Below, one piece after another: positions 35,335-43,401 of a DNA stretch of 58,861 bases. The notes beneath the pieces are model-generated. The model saw only the letters and a program-made list of their open reading frames with translations, made no database searches and had not been told where the DNA came from. The stretch lies in the NCBI RefSeq assembly GCF_002272875.1, contig NZ_MLAN01000010.1, positions 1 to 58,861 on the forward strand, given 5' to 3'. Positions within the stretch are counted from its first letter, which is position 1. The number at the start of each line of letters is the position of its first letter. Origin of the DNA: Helicobacter sp. 11S02629-2 (GTDB lineage: Bacteria; Campylobacterota; Campylobacteria; Campylobacterales; Helicobacteraceae). The position numbers were made by a program, and so were the translations under genes.

Positions 35335-35523
35335 ATGCAAACTTCAAATGAGACTTCAGAGCCAAATAAGACTCTAAAACAAAGCACAAAGCTTAAAGAT
35401 GATATCTACTATGAAGTAGTTATAAGCAGTGATGACTTAGAAGTTTTAGAGTTTTTTGGACTTGGGCTAAGCGAAAGTGAAGGCATAGAGTTTTTAGAAG
35501 ACAACATCTTAAAACTCCCCTAA
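35335..35523 (+). CDS. Small acidic protein of unknown function
   Basis: 62 residues. After a polar leader (TSNETSEPNKTLKQSTKLK) comes an ordered acidic core, DDIYYEVVISSDDLEVLEFF, then LSESEGIEFLEDNIL. No signal or membrane segment; family not recognised. No good ribosome site is visible; a 12-bp direct repeat lies there instead. It is followed 23 bases later by a gene for an exported protein with which it may be co-transcribed. The core composition suggests a real protein. Confidence 0.5.
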   Translation: MQTSNETSEPNKTLKQSTKLKDDIYYEVVISSDDLEVLEFFGLGLSESEGIEFLEDNILKLP

Positions 35524-35546
35524 GATTTTTAACTAAGATACTTCCT

Positions 35547-36536
35547 TTGAAAAAACTAGCACTTATTTTTATCCTTGCCCTTGGGGCTTATAGCACTACA
35601 CAGCTAAGTGCTGATGACAAAAAAGTAGATAGCACAAAGACAGATTCTTTAAAAGTAGAAACTAGTAAAAAAGATACCAAAACACAAGATACAAGAACTT
35701 CTTACGCAAAAGGCTGGGAGATAAAGCTTGAAAAGATTTCCCTTAACTTCTCTCAAACTTCTTTAAACAATCAAAGAGAATACGCCTCTTTTAGAGATAC
35801 TAACCTTACTGGCTTTTCTCAGCTTGTAGTACAAGAGTATTTTAAGTTTAACATAGACTATCACGCTAGGTACTTTGTCGTTTTCAACTATCTTAAAACT
35901 GACTATGGCGTGACTTTTTTAAATCAAGCTAAAAAAACTATTATGAATGAGACCAGAGATAGCGTAGTTTTAGCAAGTGACTATACTCAAAGGATAGCAA
36001 AGCTAAATCTTTGGGTTGATAAGCTAGAGATTGGGCCATTTGCAAAGCTTAGCTTTCAGACTGAGTTTACTCCAAGCACTCCAAGTGGAAGGATGAGAAT
36101 CTTAAACCTAAGTAGTGGCATAAAGCTTTTTGAAGGTAAGTATATAGATAATGTCTATGTATCGCTTTTTGGCGAGCAAAACTTTACAGAATCTAACGCC
36201 TATGAAGGCTTTGGCTGGCAGGGAGGCTTTGAACTAAAGTATAAGATTAATGATAAAGTTAATCTACTTTCACATTTTAGTTTTAAAGACTATATCTTAA
36301 ATACAGCACAGCCTAGCTTTAACCCAAAGTACCAGCTAAGTGCTGATATTACTATAGATTCTATACTTTTTGGAAACTTGGCGGTTTCGCCATTTTTAAG
36401 ATTTTATATGCTAAAAGGGCGATATATAAAAGACATAGGAAGCAACCTCTTGCTAGGAGTTAGCCTCTCTTTTAGCCATACGTTAAAAAAGCCAGTTAAT
36501 ATAGCACTAACTAATACAACAGATACAAGAATGTAA
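35547..36536 (+). CDS. Exported outer-membrane-like beta protein, unknown function
   Basis: 329 residues with a signal peptide (MKKLALIFILALGAYSTTQLSA), a Lys/Asp/Ser/Thr-rich linker, and then alternating strands typical of a barrel or periplasmic beta protein (FKFNIDYHARYFVVFNYLKT, GPFAKLSFQTEFTPSTPSGR, QGGFELKYKINDKVNLLSHF, LLLGVSLSFSHTLKKP). No family recognised. The initiation codon, read from the sequence, is TTG at 35547. It precedes prmA by 27 bases in the position where H. pylori has other genes upstream of prmA-ftsH. Confidence 0.65.
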   Translation: MKKLALIFILALGAYSTTQLSADDKKVDSTKTDSLKVETSKKDTKTQDTRTSYAKGWEIKLEKISLNFSQTSLNNQREYASFRDTNLTGFSQLVVQEYFKFNIDYHARYFVVFNYLKTDYGVTFLNQAKKTIMNETRDSVVLASDYTQRIAKLNLWVDKLEIGPFAKLSFQTEFTPSTPSGRMRILNLSSGIKLFEGKYIDNVYVSLFGEQNFTESNAYEGFGWQGGFELKYKINDKVNLLSHFSFKDYILNTAQPSFNPKYQLSADITIDSILFGNLAVSPFLRFYMLKGRYIKDIGSNLLLGVSLSFSHTLKKPVNIALTNTTDTRM

Positions 36537-36563
36537 AAAGCACTTTAAAAAGGATAAAGCAAG

Positions 36564-37379
36564 ATGCTAGTTTATGAGATAAAAGGCAAGCTAAAGGCTA
36601 GCACCCTAAAAGGCGAGCCAAAAGAGCTTAAAAAGCACACCATCATTTGGAGAACTTCAAAAAGCCTAGAAGAGATAGAAGCTATCTTAAAAGACTATCA
36701 AGAAGACTTACAAACAAAAGATAGCTTTGAATATGCAATCTATGAAAGCAAAAACATAGACTGGATAAAAGAGTATGAAGATAGTATAGAGCCTATAAGT
36801 GCTGGAGGATTCTACATAAGACCTAGTTTTAAAAAGCCCCTATCTTTAGAAGAAGCAAAAGAAAAAGGCTTGCTTGAGCTAGTATTAGACCCTTCTCTTA
36901 GCTTTGGCAGTGGGCACCATGCCACTACTTTTATGTGTATAGAAGAGCTTGCTAAGCTTGACTTAAAAGGCAAAAAGTTAATTGATGTAGGCTGTGGCAG
37001 TGGAATCTTAAGTCTTATAGCCACTAAGCTTGGTGCTGAAGTAGAAGCTTGCGATACAGATGAAGAGGCATTAAACCAAACTAGGCTTAATTTTCACAAA
37101 AATGGAGAAAATTTGCACAATTTATTCCACGGATCTATAACTAAAGGAGAAAAATTATCTTTTAGAGTATATGATGTTGTCGTAGCAAATATCGTAGCAG
37201 ATGTGATATTGCTTTTAAAAGATGCATTTTCAAAGATAACTAAAAAAGATTCAGTTTTGATACTCTCTGGAATCATGGAAGGAAGGCAAAAACAAATAGT
37301 TGAAAGTTTTTCAGACTTCAGGCTTATTACCCAAGTCTGCAAGGATGAATGGGCATGTTTAAAACTTGTTAAAAGATAA
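36564..37379 (+). CDS. prmA: Ribosomal protein L11 methyltransferase
   Basis: 271 residues, slightly shorter than the 290-300 of E. coli PrmA because the N-terminal substrate-recognition domain is small. It trimethylates L11 using SAM. SAM motifs: LDPSLSFGSGHHATTFMC, LIDVGCGSGILSLIATKLGA, VEACDTDEEAL, and YDVVVANIVADVILLL with the NxxA motif. AAAAAGGATAAAGC precedes the ATG. It heads the conserved order prmA-ftsH-orf-pssA. Confidence 0.95.
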   Translation: MLVYEIKGKLKASTLKGEPKELKKHTIIWRTSKSLEEIEAILKDYQEDLQTKDSFEYAIYESKNIDWIKEYEDSIEPISAGGFYIRPSFKKPLSLEEAKEKGLLELVLDPSLSFGSGHHATTFMCIEELAKLDLKGKKLIDVGCGSGILSLIATKLGAEVEACDTDEEALNQTRLNFHKNGENLHNLFHGSITKGEKLSFRVYDVVVANIVADVILLLKDAFSKITKKDSVLILSGIMEGRQKQIVESFSDFRLITQVCKDEWACLKLVKR

Positions 37380-37411
37380 TATAATAAAAAAAACTAGATA
37401 AAAGGTATTAG

Positions 37412-39316
37412 ATGAATGGTCCAAATGATAAAAAACCTATGAATAAAAACCCATTATTGGTGTTTATAGTACTAGTTATAGTACTAGTCATACTTTTTAA
37501 GATTTTTACACCAAGCGAAGGTGGGGGCATATTTAGCGGCTTTGGCGGTGGAAGTGCCGTTAGCAGAAACATAGATTATTCTGAGTTTAAAAACCTTGTA
37601 GAAAGTGGAAAGATAGATTCTGTGCAAATTGGCCAAACCACTATTAGAGCAAGAGGTGAGGAATCTGGCGTTAAGATGCTTTATATGACTAGACGCGTGC
37701 AAGATGCAACCCTTGTGCCTCTTTTAGATTCTAAACATATAAAATATAGCGGCTATAACGAATCTAACTTCTTTACTGAGATCATAGGCTGGCTACTTCC
37801 AGTTATCATAATTATCGCTTTTTGGCTTTTTATGGCAAGTCGTATGCAAAAGTCTATGGGCGGTGGAATCTTTGGTATGGGAAGCTCTAAAAAGCTAGTA
37901 AGTGGCGAGCGGCCTAATGTGAGATTTGATGATATGGCGGGCAATAAAGAAGCCAAAGAAGAAGTCGTTGAAGTGGTGGACTTTTTAAAGTTCCCAGATA
38001 GATACTCACGTCTTGGAGCAAAGATCCCACGCGGTGTGCTTTTAGTAGGACCTCCAGGGACTGGTAAGACCTTACTAGCTAAGGCAGTTGCAGGGGAGGC
38101 AAGCGTGCCATTTTTCTCTATGAGTGGAAGTAGCTTTATAGAGATGTTTGTAGGGCTTGGTGCAAGTAGGGTTAGAGATCTTTTTGAGATGGCTAAAAAA
38201 GATGCACCAAGTATCATCTTTATAGATGAGATAGATGCTATAGGTAAAAGTCGTGCAGCTGGGAGTATGGTAGGTGGGAATGATGAAAGGGAACAAACGC
38301 TAAATCAGCTTTTAGCTGAGATGGATGGCTTTAACTCTGATATCGCCCCTGTTATAGTTTTAGCTGCGACTAACCGTCCTGAAGTACTAGACCCAGCCCT
38401 TCTTAGACCGGGACGTTTTGATAGGCAAGTGCTAGTTGATAAGCCAGACTTTAATGGAAGAGTTGAGATCTTAAAAGTACATATTAAAGATGTAGTTTTA
38501 GGGCGTGATGTAGACTTACAAGAAATAGCTAAGCTTACAGCCGGACTTGCAGGTGCTGATCTTGCAAATATCATTAATGAAGCCGCCCTCCTTGCTGGAC
38601 GCTCTAACCAAAAAGAGGTTAATCAAGCCCAGTTAAAAGAAGCAGTTGAAAGAGGCATAGCAGGCTTAGAGAAAAAGTCACGCAGAATCTCCCCTAAAGA
38701 GAAAAAGATAGTTGCCTACCATGAAAGTGGGCACGCAGTGATCTCAGAGATGACAGAAGGAAGTGATAGGGTTAATAAGGTCTCTATCATCCCTCGTGGT
38801 ATGGCAGCCCTTGGTTATACGCTAAATACTCCTGATGAAAACAAGTATCTTTTACAAAAGCATGAATTAATCGCAAAAGTAGATGTTTTACTTGGTGGAC
38901 GTGCTGCTGAAGAAGTTTTCTTAAAAGAAATCTCAACTGGTGCAAGTAATGATTTAGAGCGTGCAACTGACATCTTAAAGGCTATGATTAGCTACTATGG
39001 TATGACTGAAGTAAGTGGTCTTATGGTTTTAGAAAAGCCAAGAAATGCCTTCTTAGGTGGCGGTATGGGTCAAGCGCGTGAGTTTAGTGAGCAAACTGCA
39101 CAAGCTATTGATGACTTTGTGAGGGGCACTTTGGATGAGCGCTATAAGTTTGTAAAGCAAACCTTAGAAGACTATAGAGACGCTGTTGAAGTCATGGTAA
39201 AAGAGCTTTTTGATAAAGAAGTCATAGATGGAGCTAGAGTTAGAGAGATAATCTATAACTTTGAAACTGAAAAAGGTGTTGAAAAAAGCAGGCTTATAGC
39301 AAGGGATGATGACTAG
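37412..39316 (+). CDS. ftsH: ATP-dependent zinc metalloprotease FtsH
   Basis: 634 residues. Membrane-anchored AAA+ protease for membrane-protein quality control. Two membrane spans ([38 protein letters not shown]) flank a periplasmic domain. AAA part: Walker A GPPGTGKT, pore loop [19 protein letters not shown], Walker [13 protein letters not shown], second region of homology [20 protein letters not shown]. Protease zinc site HESGH with downstream [24 protein letters not shown] precedes the ATG. Confidence 0.98.
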   Translation: MNGPNDKKPMNKNPLLVFIVLVIVLVILFKIFTPSEGGGIFSGFGGGSAVSRNIDYSEFKNLVESGKIDSVQIGQTTIRARGEESGVKMLYMTRRVQDATLVPLLDSKHIKYSGYNESNFFTEIIGWLLPVIIIIAFWLFMASRMQKSMGGGIFGMGSSKKLVSGERPNVRFDDMAGNKEAKEEVVEVVDFLKFPDRYSRLGAKIPRGVLLVGPPGTGKTLLAKAVAGEASVPFFSMSGSSFIEMFVGLGASRVRDLFEMAKKDAPSIIFIDEIDAIGKSRAAGSMVGGNDEREQTLNQLLAEMDGFNSDIAPVIVLAATNRPEVLDPALLRPGRFDRQVLVDKPDFNGRVEILKVHIKDVVLGRDVDLQEIAKLTAGLAGADLANIINEAALLAGRSNQKEVNQAQLKEAVERGIAGLEKKSRRISPKEKKIVAYHESGHAVISEMTEGSDRVNKVSIIPRGMAALGYTLNTPDENKYLLQKHELIAKVDVLLGGRAAEEVFLKEISTGASNDLERATDILKAMISYYGMTEVSGLMVLEKPRNAFLGGGMGQAREFSEQTAQAIDDFVRGTLDERYKFVKQTLEDYRDAVEVMVKELFDKEVIDGARVREIIYNFETEKGVEKSRLIARDDD

Positions 39317-39469
39317 AAAAGCCTTTTGCAAAGCAAACATGCTTAAAGAAAGCTAGTTTTATAAAATAAGATGTAAAATTATGCTTTCAAAGCCTTTTAT
39401 TGCAAAGTTTGCGGGCTTATAAGGTATCATGACATTTAGTCATATGATTAAGCTAGTCAAGGAGAAGAC

Positions 39470-40117
39470 ATGTTTTTAGAAAAAGAGGGAAAAGCAGGCG
39501 CACTTGTCATCTTAGTCTTGCTTTTTATCTTTTTGTTTTTAAGCCTTTATACCATATCAATTATCATTTTTATATGTTTATTAATCTGGCTTAAGCTTTT
39601 TAGCACTAGGGTTATACTGCCTTCACAACCTGAAAACATCATCGCACCTATTAATGGAGTGATAAAAGATATAAAAACAGATTCTAACTTCCACACTATC
39701 TATATAAAAACTAAAAATAGCTCTAGAATCTATGCACCTTTTGATCTAAGTGAGGCTAAAGTAAGTGAGATTCATGGCTTTAGTTTATTTTACGGGGATG
39801 AAAACATCAAGCCTATACTTAATGAAAACACTACCTTAAAGGCTAACTATTTTGCCAACTCTTGTGTAAAATCTATGGAGATAAGTATCTACCCAACTTT
39901 CTTTAAGTCAGCAAATCTTACTATAAGTAGGAGTAACCCAAACTTTTTAGACAAGATAGGGTTTTTAAACTTTGGTCTACTTGTCATAAGGCTAGATAGC
40001 AAAGAAAGTCTAGCTGTGGCAATTGGTGATAGTTTAAAAGGAGGCGTAAGTCCTTTGTTAAAACAAGATCATAAAAAGGATAGCAATGAAGATCAATCCA
40101 CTTTACATACTGCCTAA
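39470..40117 (+). CDS. Phosphatidylserine-decarboxylase-like protein, apparently non-catalytic
   Basis: 215 residues. An N-terminal hydrophobic hairpin (ALVILVLLFIFLFLSLYT, IISIIIFICLLIW type) is followed by a Psd-like domain (VILPSQPENIIAPINGVIKD; YAPFDLSEAKVSEIHG; IGFLNFGLLVIRLDSKES). The LGST self-cleavage motif that makes the pyruvoyl cofactor of true Psd is not seen, so decarboxylase activity is doubtful. The same kind of gene stands between ftsH and pssA in H. pylori, from memory. It overlaps pssA by 32 bases. Confidence 0.72.
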   Translation: MFLEKEGKAGALVILVLLFIFLFLSLYTISIIIFICLLIWLKLFSTRVILPSQPENIIAPINGVIKDIKTDSNFHTIYIKTKNSSRIYAPFDLSEAKVSEIHGFSLFYGDENIKPILNENTTLKANYFANSCVKSMEISIYPTFFKSANLTISRSNPNFLDKIGFLNFGLLVIRLDSKESLAVAIGDSLKGGVSPLLKQDHKKDSNEDQSTLHTA

Positions 40118-40820
40118 TCTTTTCACAGCAGCTAGTATATTTTTCGCAGTTTTTGCAATCATCCTCGCACATAATCAAAACTTCGTGCACGCCTGCTGGT
40201 TTATCCTGCTTTCTATGGTCTTAGATGGACTTGATGGAAGAGTAGCAAGACTTACAAACACAGCTAGTAAGTTTGGAGTTGAGTTTGACTCTCTAGCTGA
40301 TGTAGTCGCTTTTGGAGTAGCACCTGCTATGGTTTTATACTTCTATGTGGGTGATTTTTATGGACGCTATGGTATAGCAATTAGCGCTCTTTTTACAGTT
40401 CTTGGTGCTGTTAGACTAGCTAGGTTTAACATCTCTACTGGCACTGAGCCCAACTCCTTTGTAGGCTTGCCAATCCCGGGTGCTGCTGCAACACTTGTGC
40501 TTTGGATACTTTTTGATGAGCATGGAGACTATGGCTTTTTTAAAGGAAGTCTTTTTACAACCCATGGCTATATTCTTTTAATTCTAGCCTTTGTATGTGC
40601 CATACTTATGGTTAGTAACATCCGCTATCCAAGCTTTAAAAAGTTTAAGTGGGATCTTAAGTCTTTTATCATAGTACTTATCTTATTAGCCCTAGTTTTT
40701 GTACAACCAGTTGTAACCTTAACTGTTTTGATGAGTCTTTATGTACTCTATGGCATAGTAAGATGGATAATAATCATTTTTAGATTCATAGTTTTTAGAA
40801 CTAAACCTAAAAAAAACTAG
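40086..40820 (+). CDS. pssA: CDP-diacylglycerol-serine O-phosphatidyltransferase
   Basis: 244 residues. It makes phosphatidylserine, precursor of phosphatidylethanolamine, in the inner membrane. The CDP-alcohol phosphotransferase signature is complete: DGLDGRVAR, then G and D-x3-D in FGVEFDSLAD. Several membrane spans follow. AAAAAGGATAGCA precedes the ATG although the start lies 32 bases inside the Psd-like gene, so translation is coupled. Confidence 0.95.
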   Translation: MKINPLYILPNLFTAASIFFAVFAIILAHNQNFVHACWFILLSMVLDGLDGRVARLTNTASKFGVEFDSLADVVAFGVAPAMVLYFYVGDFYGRYGIAISALFTVLGAVRLARFNISTGTEPNSFVGLPIPGAAATLVLWILFDEHGDYGFFKGSLFTTHGYILLILAFVCAILMVSNIRYPSFKKFKWDLKSFIIVLILLALVFVQPVVTLTVLMSLYVLYGIVRWIIIIFRFIVFRTKPKKN

Positions 40821-40849
40821 ATTCTATAAACCCAAAGTAAAACTTATAT

Positions 40850-42214
40850 ATGCACTCTTCAAAACAGCCTGATCTTGTAAGAGATAGCATACTTAAGCTT
40901 TTCTTGCACTACTTTGTGCCTATAACTTTTACCATGCTTGCAATGTCTAGCTACTCAGTCTTTGATGGCTACTTTGTAAGCCATAGACTAGGTGATAAAG
41001 GCATAGCAGCTATTGGCGTAGCTTGGCCATTTTTCCCTTTAATCATAGGTATATCTATAATGTTTGCCTTTGGAACCTCAGCCCTTACAAGCTTTTTTCT
41101 AGGGAAGAAAAAGCCTAATATCGCACGCATGATATTTAATACTAACTTTTATTTTCTTTTTATCCTCTCTTTAATAGTTGGAGTGATATGCTATTTTCTA
41201 ACTGGGCACATAGTCTCAGTGCTTGCACCAAATCTTGATGCTACTACTTTTCATCTAAGTGTTGAGTACTTAAAGATTATCTTCTTAGGGCTTTTTGCCT
41301 TGATGCTTCATCCTATGCTAGATATTAGTGTAATTAATGATAAACGCCCTCGCCTTGGCATGATAGCTATGCTAACTGGTGCAGTTTGTAATATCATCTT
41401 AAACTACTACTTCTTATACATCTTAAATCTAGGCATAGCAAGCTCAGCCTACTCAACCCTAATAGGGCATCTAATAGGAAGCCTTATTCTACTAAGCCAC
41501 TTTTTTTTAAAAAAGGGCGATATCTACTTTGTCTTCGCCTTTAGATTCCGTATGGTTTTAAGGGCGTTAAAGTATGGGCTTCCTCACGCAGTAAGTGAGT
41601 TTAGTGCTAGCTTTACTATGTGGCTTTATAACTACTTCTTACTTATCGTTGCTGGAAGTATAGGTGTGGCACTTTATGGGGCGACTTTATATACTGGCTT
41701 TATCTACTTTACTTTAGTCTTTGCCATCTCTCAAGGACTTCAGCCAATCATTAGCTTTAACTATGGGGCTAGTGAGTTTGCAAGACTAAGAGGGATACTT
41801 TTCTTTGGGATAAAAGCTGCTTTTGGAATCTCTATCTTTATCTATATAGTTGTCTTTCTTTTTAGTCCACTTTTAGTAAGGCTGTTTTTAGAAGATGCAA
41901 CCTTAAGGACTGAAGGCTTACACGCTATGCATATCTACTTTATAGGCTATATCCTTTTAGCCTTTAATCTCTTTATAGCGGTCTTTTTACAAGCCACACA
42001 GAGGGTTTATAGCTCTTTGATAGTGACTTTTTCTTACACGCTAGTCTTTGCAGCCATCATCATCCCAATATTTGCTAAGTTTTTTGGTCTCTATGGTATC
42101 TGGTATAGCAACGTCATAGCACAGATTCTTAGTCTAATAGTCACTCTAAGTGTTTTAGTCTATGAGTTTAAAAGAGGCGTGCTAGTAAAAGGCAAGATGC
42201 GTGTTAGAAAGTAG
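40850..42214 (+). CDS. MATE-family multidrug/Na+ antiporter
   Basis: 454 residues with about 12 membrane spans, MATE type (NorM/DinF group): KLFLHYFVPITFTMLAMSSY, VAWPFFPLIIGISIMFAFG, GLPHAVSEFSASFTMWLYN and QGLQPIISFNYGA (second-half motif). It exports cationic drugs or metabolites by H+ or Na+ antiport; substrate unknown. It lies 29 bases after pssA, where H. pylori has copper genes instead, and overlaps tilS by 14 bases. Confidence 0.9.
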   Translation: MHSSKQPDLVRDSILKLFLHYFVPITFTMLAMSSYSVFDGYFVSHRLGDKGIAAIGVAWPFFPLIIGISIMFAFGTSALTSFFLGKKKPNIARMIFNTNFYFLFILSLIVGVICYFLTGHIVSVLAPNLDATTFHLSVEYLKIIFLGLFALMLHPMLDISVINDKRPRLGMIAMLTGAVCNIILNYYFLYILNLGIASSAYSTLIGHLIGSLILLSHFFLKKGDIYFVFAFRFRMVLRALKYGLPHAVSEFSASFTMWLYNYFLLIVAGSIGVALYGATLYTGFIYFTLVFAISQGLQPIISFNYGASEFARLRGILFFGIKAAFGISIFIYIVVFLFSPLLVRLFLEDATLRTEGLHAMHIYFIGYILLAFNLFIAVFLQATQRVYSSLIVTFSYTLVFAAIIIPIFAKFFGLYGIWYSNVIAQILSLIVTLSVLVYEFKRGVLVKGKMRVRK

Positions 42215-43211
42215 TGCAATAAAAAGACTTAAGAGCGCTAAAAACCTTTTAGCTTTTTCTGGCGGGCTAGATTCTAGTGCTTTGTTTTTTTTGCTTTTAA
42301 AAGAATGCATTAACTTTGATATAGCCATAGTTGACTACCAAGTTAGGGAATCTTCAAAAAAAGAAGTTGCCTACGCACAAAGCCTCGCTAAAACTTACAA
42401 AAAGCACTGCTTTGTCTTAAAAGCACCAAAGATAGAATCTAACTTTGAAGCAGAGGCTAGAAAGATTAGATATGAGTTTTTTTACTCGCTTATGTTTGAA
42501 AAGGGCTATTTAAATCTAGTCCTTGCCCACCAGCTAAACGATAGGCTAGAGTGGCTTTTGATGGGGCTAAGTCGTGCTTTAGGCTTAAAAGGCTTAAGTG
42601 GTTTTGAGGCTATAACTAGTCGTGAGATAAGTAAAGATGAAAATGCAAAGCTAATCTATCTTATAAGACCCCTACTTAACACTAGCAAAGATGAGATAAA
42701 TGCATTTTTAGATTCTAGTCACATAAAGCACTTTCTAGATGAAAGCAACCTAAGTGATAAATACTTGCGTAATATCTATAGAAAAAACTACGCCACGCCT
42801 TTGCTTAACATGGCAAGAGAGCAAATAAAAACTAGTCTTAACCTACTAAGCAAGGAATCTAGACTGCTTTATAAACTGCCTTTAGTCTGCAAAGATAAGG
42901 GGCTTTACTACTTCAAAACTAAAGCCTTACATATAGATATAGTCTTGCTTGATAGCCTTTTAAAAACACTAGGCTATCAGATGAGTAAAGACCAAAGAGT
43001 GCTTTTGCAAGAAGCTTTAGAATCTAAAAAAGACATCATTTTAGGCGCGCGCTTTATAGTTGCAAGTAATGATGCTTTTATCTATCTTGCTAAGACTTTA
43101 GATTCTAAAGTGACTTTGCCTAAAAAGATAAAAGACTTATATAGAAGAAAAGGTATACCTCCAAAGATAAGGCCTGTACTTTTTAGTTTATATGGAAAAG
43201 CTTGGATTTAA
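42201..43211 (+). CDS. tilS: tRNA(Ile)-lysidine synthase
   Basis: 336 residues, a short TilS like other epsilonproteobacterial ones. It converts C34 of tRNA-Ile2 to lysidine so that it reads AUA. PP-loop LLAFSGGLDSSALFFLLL, then VDYQVRESSKKEVAYAQSLA, KIRYEFFYSL, LAHQLNDRLEWLLMGLSRALGLKGLSGF and DESNLSDKYLRNIYR. The start is GTG at 42201 inside the MATE gene, with AAGGCAAG upstream. The substrate tRNA-Ile(CAU) is encoded at 28163-28239. Confidence 0.94.
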   Translation: MLESSAIKRLKSAKNLLAFSGGLDSSALFFLLLKECINFDIAIVDYQVRESSKKEVAYAQSLAKTYKKHCFVLKAPKIESNFEAEARKIRYEFFYSLMFEKGYLNLVLAHQLNDRLEWLLMGLSRALGLKGLSGFEAITSREISKDENAKLIYLIRPLLNTSKDEINAFLDSSHIKHFLDESNLSDKYLRNIYRKNYATPLLNMAREQIKTSLNLLSKESRLLYKLPLVCKDKGLYYFKTKALHIDIVLLDSLLKTLGYQMSKDQRVLLQEALESKKDIILGARFIVASNDAFIYLAKTLDSKVTLPKKIKDLYRRKGIPPKIRPVLFSLYGKAWI

Positions 43212-43334
43212 GATTATTTTTATGGATAGTTGTTTTATGTTTTGATGCTAGGAGAAAGACACACATGATGTGACATAGCAAATATTGCTTTCTCCTTCCA
43301 TTGATACTTTAAACGCACAAGTGGTAAGCACAGC

Positions 43335-43358
43335 TTAAAGGTGGTTTCCCACCTTTAA
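43335..43358. terminator. Hairpin between convergent tilS and molybdoenzyme gene
   Basis: TTAAAGGTGG and CCACCTTTAA form a perfect 10-bp stem around TTTC. Bidirectional position; no long T-run. Confidence 0.65.
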
Positions 43359-43401
43359 AAAAGCTTTAAAGATTTTTATCTAGTATAAAGATAATGTATC
43401 T

